DNA of 5,567 nucleotides from assembly GCA_016870675.1 (NCBI GenBank), contig VGAU01000133.1, forward strand, positions 1-5,567. Reading direction: 5' to 3'. This DNA comes from Actinomycetota bacterium. GTDB lineage: Bacteria > Actinomycetota > Humimicrobiia > Humimicrobiales > Humimicrobiaceae. The notes below the pieces were generated by a model. The model saw only the letters and a program-made list of their open reading frames with translations. It did not search any database and was not told the origin of the DNA. The position numbers and the translations under genes are program-made. This document shows positions 1 to 4,246 of this stretch, one piece after another (positions within the stretch are counted from its first letter, which is position 1; every line of letters starts with the position of its first letter).

Positions 1-2
1 AT

Positions 3-263
3 TGCTGGGGTATGTCAACAGCATCGCTGGTTCCTGATATCGGAATAATGGCTTCCGATGATCTGGTGGCAATAGAGAAGGCTTCTCTGGATGCCATAAA
101 AGCTGAAAATCTACTTCCTGATTCACTCCCGGAAGGAAGGGAACTCCGGGAAGGAAAACACCTCTTTGAAAAGATCTGGGGGAAAGATCCTTACGGCCAG
201 ATAAGTGAGCTTGAGAAGATTGGACTCGGAAACAGAAATTATACAATTGAAGAAATTGAGTAA
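3..263 (+). CDS. DUF362 domain protein, C-terminal part (5' end outside window)
   Basis: The frame is open from the first complete codon and ends at TAA 261-263, giving 86 residues that begin Cys-Trp-Gly. I read this as the tail of a longer protein: no ribosome site precedes the Met at base 12, and the residues before it continue the frame. The segment PDIGIMASDDLVAIEKASLD, followed by a Gly-Lys-Asp-Pro turn and a Gly-Leu-Gly...Tyr ending, matches the C-terminus of DUF362 proteins. These are often fused to or associated with 4Fe-4S ferredoxin domains and are common in anaerobes. Their biochemical role is not established, and the ferredoxin part, if present, lies outside the window. No link to the oxygen-defence genes is evident: a tRNA gene and its terminator stand between. 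The family call rests on recognising the C-terminal pattern only. Confidence 0.72.
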   Translation, partial: CWGMSTASLVPDIGIMASDDLVAIEKASLDAIKAENLLPDSLPEGRELREGKHLFEKIWGKDPYGQISELEKIGLGNRNYTIEEIE

Positions 264-339
264 AAAACTGCTATAATCACTTATCTAACTATTATAATTT
301 AAATTAAATTTTTAAACTTATTAAAAAACGGATCAGATT

Positions 340-367
340 TTAACTAGAGTAATGATTTTTTTATAAA
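340..367 (+). promoter_or_regulatory. Candidate promoter for tRNA-Ser
   Basis: TTAACT (340-345, four of six matches to the -35 consensus) is separated by 16 bases from TATAAA (362-367, five of six matches to the -10). Transcription would start near 374, leaving a leader of about 24 bases before the tRNA. The region is very AT-rich, so such matches arise easily. A 9-bp inverted repeat (334-342 with 364-372) overlaps it. Confidence 0.35.
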
Positions 368-397
368 ATCTGTTATTATATTGTTTGCCGCAAATAC

Positions 398-491
398 GGA
401 GAGGTGCTTGAGTGGTCGAAAAGGGCCGCCTGCTAAGCGGTTAGGCGGGTGTAAGCCTGTCTCGAGGGTTCGAATCCCTCCCTCTCCGCCA
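398..491 (+). tRNA. tRNA-Ser (anticodon GCU)
   Basis: A complete cloverleaf can be drawn. The acceptor stem is GGAGAGG (398-404) with CCTCTCC (481-487), followed by discriminator G488 and an encoded CCA at 489-491. The anticodon stem is 425-429 with 437-441 around the loop CTGCTAA. Its anticodon GCT (432-434) reads AGC/AGU serine codons. The long variable arm, with stem AGGC (443-446) and GCCT (455-458), is the class II shape expected of serine tRNA, and the discriminator G also fits. The T-arm is GAGGG (464-468), loop TTCGAAT, and CCCTC (476-480). The 3' end is duplicated downstream at 640-660. Confidence 0.97.
471..491 (+). repeat. 21-bp direct repeat, copy 1 (tRNA-Ser 3' end)
   Basis: The last 21 bases of the tRNA gene, from the T-loop CGAATCCC through the acceptor strand and CCA, recur exactly at 640-660. 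The match stops sharply on both sides (470 T against 639 A; 492 T against 661 A). A tRNA 3' end is the classic crossover site for tyrosine integrases, so this could be one side of an attachment-site pair. No integrase gene is present in the window. Confidence 0.6.
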
Positions 492-534
492 TGAAGATAC
501 TTCTTTTTGCAAAGATTTAATATAGTTAAGCTGT

Positions 535-563
535 GTAAAATATGTCATTGGTGCATATTTTAC
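535..563. repeat. Perfect 10-bp inverted repeat (hairpin)
   Basis: GTAAAATATG (535-544) and CATATTTTAC (554-563) are exact reverse complements around a 9-base loop. No T-tract follows, because the next bases are GGGATTCG, so this is not a normal intrinsic terminator. It abuts the second inverted repeat (564-571 with 640-647), giving two stems back to back in the tRNA downstream tail. Confidence 0.6.
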
Positions 564-647
564 GGGATTCGAAAAGACGGACTGAGTCGAAGACGAGGGA
601 GTCTGCGTTTACGTGAGCGAACGAAGTGAGACGGAAGAACGAATCCC
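564..647. repeat. 84-bp tRNA-derived inverted-repeat unit
   Basis: The unit begins GGGATTCG (564-571) and ends with its reverse complement CGAATCCC (640-647). Bases 564-573 are the reverse complement of the tRNA T-arm at 469-478, so one end is an inverted T-arm copy and the other is part of the direct 3'-end copy. Just inside the ends, AGACGGA occurs twice in direct orientation (575-581 and 629-635). The interior is purine-rich with short self-complementary pieces, such as AGAC (591-594) with GTCT (601-604) and CGTT (606-609) with AACG (620-623). It has no coding potential that I can see. It could be a small repetitive element or the scar of an integrated one. Confidence 0.5.
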
Positions 648-660
648 TCCCTCTCCGCCA
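640..660 (+). repeat. 21-bp direct repeat, copy 2 (tRNA 3'-end duplicate, att-like)
   Basis: An exact second copy of the tRNA-Ser 3' end (471-491), including the terminal CCA, with no tRNA body in front of it. The copies start 169 bases apart. This is the pattern left by site-specific integration into a tRNA gene, or by duplication of a small tRNA-tailed element. Confidence 0.65.
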
Positions 661-670
661 ATCTGAGAAT

Positions 671-705
671 GAAGTGATTTGTGCAAATACAAATCTTCTG
701 TTTTT
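671..705 (+). terminator. Intrinsic terminator after the tRNA-Ser unit
   Basis: GATTTGT (676-682) pairs perfectly with ACAAATC (689-695) around a 6-base loop. GAA (671-673) and TTC (696-698) can extend the stem past a 2-base bulge, and a run of five T follows at 701-705. It is the only convincing terminator in the window. It lies beyond the repeat tail, so the primary tRNA transcript probably includes 492-670. Confidence 0.65.
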
Positions 706-783
706 AAAGTAAAGTTTTTAATATCTTAAGTGCTTAGTAATAGGTTTTGTATATGCTTGCACAACGAAATTTGTTAGAATTAA

Positions 784-801
784 AATGATTAGGTAATGAT
801 T
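784..801. repeat. Paired AATGATT direct repeats at the rbr promoter
   Basis: AATGATT occurs at 784-790 and 795-801, 11 bases start to start, which is about one helical turn. The second copy overlaps the proposed -35 box. Helically phased repeats at this position could be an activator or repressor site. The sequence does not clearly match a regulator box that I can name. Confidence 0.3.
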
Positions 802-829
802 GTTAAAATTTAATATAACTTCGTATAAT
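800..829 (+). promoter_or_regulatory. Promoter for the rbr-hrb-fprA-dfx operon
   Basis: TTGTTA (800-805) is followed after 18 bases by a consensus TATAAT (824-829). A start near 836 would leave an untranslated leader of about 127 bases. The leader contains a 7-bp inverted repeat, ACTTCGA (893-899) with TCGAAGT (926-932). This is the best sigma-A type promoter upstream of rbr. A weaker alternative is TTGCAC (757-762), 17 bases, TTAAAA (780-785). Confidence 0.55.
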
Positions 830-962
830 ATGCAAGAAAAGATTAGATTTGTGAAAACAATTCGCATAAAAATGAGTTATATGAAATCGTGGACTTCGAG
901 TGTGAATACGATAAAATATAAAAGGTCGAAGTTTATAACTAAAATGAAAGGAAGTAAAAGCC

Positions 963-1547
963 ATGAAAAAGACAATTGAAAATCTAACAGAAGCCTTTAT
1001 TGGCGAAAGTCAGGCAAGGAACAGATACACTTTCTATTCCAAGGTTGCTAAAAAAGAGGGGTTTGAACAGATTGCCGAGATTTTTCTCATCACGGCAGAA
1101 AACGAGAAAGAACATGCAAGTTGGTTGTTTAAGTTAATTAACGAATTGAAAAAGAAGAGCAATGAAAACCTGGATGAGATTAAAGTCGAAGCAGCAGCTC
1201 CAACAATACTTGAGACCACATCTGAGAATTTAAGAGCAGCAATTGCTGGAGAAAATTATGAATATACAAAAATGTATCCAGAGTTTGCGGATGTTGCTGG
1301 AAAGGAAGGCTTTCCTGAAATTGCCAAAAGATTAAGAGCAATCGCAATAGCAGAAAAACATCATGAAGAAAGATACAAGAAACTTTTAAAAGAAGTTGAA
1401 GCGGGAACAGTATTCAAAAAAGAAAAAGAAGTATGGTGGGTTTGCAGGGAATGTGGATATGTCCATTTTGGAACTGAGCCTCCAGAAAAATGTCCATCTT
1501 GTGACCACGAAAGAAGTTTCTATCAGATTAAGTGCGAGGAATACTAA
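963..1547 (+). CDS. rbr: Rubrerythrin (NADH/rubredoxin-dependent peroxidase)
   Basis: This 194-residue protein has the standard rubrerythrin length and domain order. Residues 1-145 form the ferritin-like four-helix diiron domain. The ligands are visible as E15, the E48-x-x-H51 motif, E97 with E100, and E131-x-x-H134. Residues 158-191 form a rubredoxin-like Fe(Cys)4 domain with C161/C164 and C177/C180. Rubrerythrins reduce hydrogen peroxide to water in the cytoplasm with electrons from rubredoxin. The start at 963 is supported by AAAGGAAG (947-954). A second rubredoxin source lies directly downstream in hrb, whose likely start is 38 bases after this stop with no terminator between, so the two are probably cotranscribed. 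All expected metal ligands are present, and I see no truncation. Family assignment is secure; induction by peroxide or oxygen is inferred from the family. Confidence 0.96.
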   Translation: MKKTIENLTEAFIGESQARNRYTFYSKVAKKEGFEQIAEIFLITAENEKEHASWLFKLINELKKKSNENLDEIKVEAAAPTILETTSENLRAAIAGENYEYTKMYPEFADVAGKEGFPEIAKRLRAIAIAEKHHEERYKKLLKEVEAGTVFKKEKEVWWVCRECGYVHFGTEPPEKCPSCDHERSFYQIKCEEY

Positions 1548-1585
1548 ATAAGGTAATTGACTTTTGTTATATGAAAGGTCTAACA

Positions 1586-2275
1586 ATGAATATAGCACCT
1601 CAACTTTTTCATAAGATTAGTTATGGATTGTACATAATTGCTTCAAAAAAAGATAGAAAATTCAACGGACAAATCGCTAATACAGTATTTCAGTTGACCT
1701 CAGAACCGATAAAAATAGCAGTTTCTATAAACAAGCAAAATCTAACACATGAATTCATCAAGCAGAGTAGAATCTTTTCTGTATCAATTTTATCAAAAGA
1801 AACACCAATGAAATTCATAGGACATTTTGGTTTTAAATCGGGTAGGGAGGTGGATAAGTTTAAGGACATAAATTATAAACTTGGTATAAATGGTGCTCCC
1901 ATAGTTCTGGATAATTGCCTGGGTTATTTAGAAGCAAAGGTTATAGGTGAGATAGATATTGGGACTCATACTCTTTTTATTGGGGAAGTAGTTGCTGCAG
2001 AAATCATGAGAGATATAGAACCAATAACTTACGATTACTATCACAAAGTAAAAGGGGGTAAAACCCCAATGACAGCACCAACATATATCAAAGAAGAAAA
2101 GGAAGTAAAGAAAATGGATAAATATGTATGCACAGTTTGTGGGTATGTATATGACCCAAAAGTTGGAGACCCAGATTCTGGAATAAAGCCAGGAACACCT
2201 TTTGAGGAACTTCCTGATAACTGGACCTGCCCTGTATGTGGAGCAAGTAAAGATGCATTTAAAAGGGAGGAATAA
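1586..2275 (+). CDS. hrb: High-molecular-weight rubredoxin: flavin reductase-rubredoxin fusion
   Basis: From ATG 1586 the product is 229 residues. Residues 1 to about 155 are a flavin-reductase-like FMN-binding split barrel. A charged, lysine- and glutamate-rich linker (about 155-176) leads to a complete rubredoxin (177-229) with Fe ligands C182/C185 and C215/C218. The architecture matches Hrb of Moorella thermoacetica, where the flavin domain takes electrons from NADH and the rubredoxin domain passes them to FprA. FprA is the next gene here, one base after the stop. I chose ATG 1586 because GAAAGG (1573-1578) sits 7 bases upstream and the sequence then begins like the family. The in-frame ATGs at 1532 and 1571 lack a well-placed ribosome site, and 1532 lies inside rbr. 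A ribosome site and ATG also occur inside the gene at the start of the rubredoxin domain. Confidence 0.92.
   Translation: MNIAPQLFHKISYGLYIIASKKDRKFNGQIANTVFQLTSEPIKIAVSINKQNLTHEFIKQSRIFSVSILSKETPMKFIGHFGFKSGREVDKFKDINYKLGINGAPIVLDNCLGYLEAKVIGEIDIGTHTLFIGEVVAAEIMRDIEPITYDYYHKVKGGKTPMTAPTYIKEEKEVKKMDKYVCTVCGYVYDPKVGDPDSGIKPGTPFEELPDNWTCPVCGASKDAFKREE
2098..2116 (+). promoter_or_regulatory. Internal ribosome site and ATG at the hrb domain junction
   Basis: AAAGGAAG (2098-2105) lies 8 bases before an in-frame ATG (2114-2116). Initiation there would make a 53-residue free rubredoxin (MDKYVCTVCGYV...), which is the normal length of stand-alone rubredoxins. The 12 bases AAAGGAAGTAAA are identical to those before the rbr start (947-958), and in both places they begin exactly 16 bases before the ATG. 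The stretch also encodes a lysine- and glutamate-rich linker, which favours such purine runs by chance. Confidence 0.4.
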
Positions 2276-2276
2276 A

Positions 2277-3464
2277 ATGGCGATTAGAGAAATAAAGGGC
2301 GGAGTGTTTTCTATAGGTGTGATAGACTGGGATAGGAGGATATTCGATGAACTTATTCCACTGCCTAACGGCACGAGTTATAATGCCTATCTGATTAAAG
2401 GCAGAGAAAAAACAGCGCTTATAGATACAGTTGACCCAACCAAAGAATATGAACTCCTGGCAAATCTTCAAAAACTCGGAGTGGAGAATATAGATTATGT
2501 CATTTCAAATCATGCAGAACAAGACCATTCCGGAACTATACCAAAAATCCTTGAACTATATCCAGATGCCAGGGTTGTTACTAATGAGAAATGTAAAGAG
2601 TTTCTGATAGAACTGCTCTTGATACAAGAAGAAAAGTTCTTAGTAATAAAAGATGGGGAAACATTGCCTTTAGGAGGTAAGACATTAGAGTTCATAATAG
2701 CGCCATGGGTTCACTGGCCAGAGACAATGCTAACTTATCTAAAAGAGGACAAAATACTTTTTCCTTGTGATCTCTTCGGGTCGCACTTAGCGACAAGCGA
2801 TCTCTACGCAATAGAAGAATGTATGGTATATACTTCAGCCAAAAAGTATTACGCAGAAATCATGATGCCCTTCAGAACGAGTATAAAGAAACACATGGAA
2901 AGGATAGACGGGATAGATGTTGATCTTATAGCACCCAGCCATGGGCCAGTCTACCATAAACCTAAGTTTATCTTGGATGCATATGAGGACTGGGTATCAG
3001 ACAATGTAAAGAACGAAGTAATAATTCCTTATGTCTCAATGCATGGAAGCACAGAGAAAATGGTAGACTATTTTATACATGCACTAATGGAGAGGAATAT
3101 AATAGTGAAACCTTTTAACATTACAAAAACAGATATTGGAGAACTGGCAATGGCACTTGTAGATGCTGCTACTGTTGTAATTGCATCACCTACTGTACTG
3201 GCTGGTCCTCATCCTTCTGTTGTTTATGCCGCATACCTTGTAAACGCCTTAAGGCCAAAAACCAAATTTGTATCTGTAATTGGCTCTTACGGTTGGGGTG
3301 GAAAAATGGTGGAGTTTCTTACAGAAACACTGACCAATCTTAAATCAGATGTCCTTGAACCAGTTGTTATAAAAGGTTATCCAAAGCCAGAAGATTTTAA
3401 AGAATTGGAAAGGTTAGCGGATAAGATCTTTATGAAGCATAAAGAGCAGAATGTTTTTAAATAG
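2277..3464 (+). CDS. fprA: A-type flavoprotein / flavodiiron protein (O2 and NO reductase)
   Basis: From ATG 2277 the product is 395 residues, the usual size for an A-type flavoprotein without extra domains. The N-terminal metallo-beta-lactamase-like half carries the diiron ligands: H79-x-E81-x-D83-H84, H146 in PWVHWPETM, D165 in CDLFGSH, and H222 in PSHGP. The C-terminal flavodoxin half (about 249-390) has the FMN phosphate loop MHGSTE (255-260) and the isoalloxazine-side loop GSYGWGG (336-342). Such enzymes work as head-to-tail dimers that reduce O2 to water and/or NO to N2O using rubredoxin electrons. Sequence alone does not settle which substrate is preferred. The start is fixed by GGGAGGA (2265-2271), 5 bases upstream. 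The hrb stop is one base away, so translation is probably coupled. The longer frame from 2202 would overlap the hrb rubredoxin region and is not needed. Confidence 0.96.
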   Translation: MAIREIKGGVFSIGVIDWDRRIFDELIPLPNGTSYNAYLIKGREKTALIDTVDPTKEYELLANLQKLGVENIDYVISNHAEQDHSGTIPKILELYPDARVVTNEKCKEFLIELLLIQEEKFLVIKDGETLPLGGKTLEFIIAPWVHWPETMLTYLKEDKILFPCDLFGSHLATSDLYAIEECMVYTSAKKYYAEIMMPFRTSIKKHMERIDGIDVDLIAPSHGPVYHKPKFILDAYEDWVSDNVKNEVIIPYVSMHGSTEKMVDYFIHALMERNIIVKPFNITKTDIGELAMALVDAATVVIASPTVLAGPHPSVVYAAYLVNALRPKTKFVSVIGSYGWGGKMVEFLTETLTNLKSDVLEPVVIKGYPKPEDFKELERLADKIFMKHKEQNVFK

Positions 3465-3477
3465 GAGGTGTAGGATA
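3463..3477 (+). promoter_or_regulatory. Strong ribosome site in front of an ATA codon (dfx start)
   Basis: AGGAGGTG (3463-3470) overlaps the fprA stop codon TAG (3462-3464). Six bases after AGGAGG comes ATA (3475-3477), and the residues that follow (TEQKQIYKCNICG) are where desulfoferrodoxins normally follow their initiator Met. No in-frame ATG, GTG or TTG lies between the ribosome site and the first metal-binding cysteine. The position of the start is therefore well supported while its codon is abnormal. Confidence 0.65.
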
Positions 3478-3849
3478 ACAGAACAAAAACAAATTTATAA
3501 GTGTAATATCTGTGGCAATATCGTTGAGGTTTTGTATGCAGGAGGAGGACAACTCGTCTGTTGCGGACAGCCGATGGATTTACTTAAAGAAAAGATAGAA
3601 GATGTTGGTAAGGAAAAACATGTTCCAGTGATCGAAAAAACAGAAACCGGAATAAGAGTAAAAATTGGCTCTGTGTCTCACCCGATGGAAGAAAAGCATT
3701 ATATTGAATGGATTGAGATAATCACTGATGGAGCATCTTATAGAAAATTCTTAAAGCCTGGAGACAATCCAGAAGCAGAATTTTGTATCAAAGCAGAAAA
3801 GATTGAAGCAAGAGAATACTGTAATCTTCATGGTTTGTGGAAATCATAA
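3475..3849 (+). CDS. dfx: Desulfoferrodoxin (two-iron superoxide reductase) with apparent ATA start
   Basis: Counting the ATA codon as residue 1, the product has 124 residues, the family's usual length. The N-terminal desulforedoxin-like domain has centre I cysteines C10, C13, C29 and C30. The catalytic domain has the centre II ligands H49, H69, H75, C116 and H119, with the active-site E47-K48 pair before H49. Spacing matches classical two-iron superoxide reductases, which reduce superoxide to hydrogen peroxide without releasing O2. The peroxide could then be handled by rbr in the same operon. An alternative conventional start is ATG 3451, which overlaps the end of fprA and would add eight residues (MFLNRRCR) that look like translated ribosome site; only a weak AAAGAG precedes it. 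I favour 3475 on ribosome-site spacing and family alignment. The ATA may be a genuine rare start or a single-base change from ATG. Confidence 0.9.
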   Translation: MTEQKQIYKCNICGNIVEVLYAGGGQLVCCGQPMDLLKEKIEDVGKEKHVPVIEKTETGIRVKIGSVSHPMEEKHYIEWIEIITDGASYRKFLKPGDNPEAEFCIKAEKIEAREYCNLHGLWKS

Positions 3850-4044
3850 ATGACACCGGTTTCCAAACCTCATAATCACAGGTACCCTACCGTGCCCAAC
3901 GATAACTTTCTGTTTGCTACCGGTATTTATAGTCTTATCTTACTAATAAAACATTGGAAGATTAAAAATAAACGTACTAATTCAGGTTGAGTTACCTACA
4001 TACTAAATTTCGCATAACAGCATGTTACCGGCTCCATATAGATG

Positions 4045-4061
4045 AATTGTTATACACAATT
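4045..4061. promoter_or_regulatory. Operator-like palindrome AATTGT-TATAC-ACAATT
   Basis: A perfect 6-bp inverted repeat around a 5-base centre. Dyads of this size are typical binding sites for dimeric repressors, and the outer half-sites resemble LacI-family operator ends. It also contains a possible -35 (TTGTTA, 4047-4052) with TATATA 18 bases later (4071-4076). No regulator gene is in the window. Confidence 0.35.
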
Positions 4062-4107
4062 GGTTATAAATATATAAAAGATAAACAGGTACTGATATAA
4101 ATTTTCC

Positions 4108-4136
4108 TTGTGTCAAATTCATCTAACCAATAAAAT
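4108..4136 (+). promoter_or_regulatory. Candidate promoter for the FAD oxidoreductase gene
   Basis: TTGTGT (4108-4113), a 17-base spacer, and TAAAAT (4131-4136). A start near 4142 would give a leader of about 105 bases. Two further TATAAT boxes (4165-4170 and 4184-4189), both inside repeats of TATAATTC, lie closer to the gene but lack a convincing -35. Confidence 0.4.
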
Positions 4137-4157
4137 ATAAAAATATATTGCTAAGTG

Positions 4158-4213
4158 GCTGTCTTATAATTCTGGCAAAGCGATATAATTCAAAAAAAGT
4201 ACTGACAGACAGC
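4158..4213 (+). repeat. 7-bp inverted repeat in the leader
   Basis: GCTGTCT (4158-4164) and AGACAGC (4207-4213) are exact reverse complements, 42 bases apart. The repeat encloses both TATAATTC direct repeats and ends immediately before the ribosome-site-like AGGGGGA (4214-4220). It could fold in the mRNA leader, but the loop is long and the stem short. Confidence 0.35.
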
Positions 4214-4246
4214 AGGGGGAAACTTAACAATATATTATAAGATATT

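Larger units (their letters stand above)
3850..4246. other. Gene-free stretch between dfx and the FAD oxidoreductase
   Basis: No credible gene is seen on either strand. The sequence is AT-rich, especially from about 4060. ACCGG recurs at 3855, 3919 and 4026, and GGTTTCCAAACC (3858-3869) is a short palindrome just after the dfx stop. No hairpin with a T-tract follows dfx, so the end of the operon transcript is unclear. The 3' half holds the palindrome at 4045-4061, a promoter candidate at 4108-4136, and a leader inverted repeat at 4158-4213. Confidence 0.6.

Noticed and set aside
334..372. Inverted repeat CAGATTTTA / TAAAATCTG as a terminator after the DUF362 gene
   Set aside because: The arms are 9 bp and perfect, but the loop is 21 bases, the stem is AT-rich and no clean T-tract follows. 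It overlaps the likely tRNA promoter.
933..947. PerR-like box (TTATAAC T AAAATGA) before rbr
   Set aside because: Only about 10 of 14 half-site positions agree with the PerR consensus. This is weak in such AT-rich DNA, and the site lies far downstream of the best promoter.
1532..1585. Longer hrb start at ATG 1532 or ATG 1571
   Set aside because: ATG 1532 lies inside rbr and neither ATG has a properly spaced ribosome site. GAAAGG fits ATG 1586, and the protein family begins there.
1557..1586. TTGACT between rbr and hrb as an internal promoter
   Set aside because: The matching -10 position would fall on the hrb start codon and leave no leader, while a ribosome site upstream of that start shows translation from a longer transcript.
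2202..2276. 25-residue N-terminal extension of FprA from ATG 2202
   Set aside because: It is a shadow of the hrb rubredoxin coding sequence. The strong GGGAGGA site and the family start point to ATG 2277.
1034..2695. Minus-strand open frames of 60-150 codons across rbr, hrb and fprA
   Set aside because: They lie antisense to well-supported genes, show low-complexity Phe/Ser/Ile-rich translations typical of complement frames, and have no ribosome sites worth noting.
3845..3937. Short minus-strand frame (GSKQKVIVGHGRVPVIMRFG...) in the gap after dfx
   Set aside because: It is about 31 residues between stops, has no start codon with a ribosome site upstream, and matches no family I recognise.
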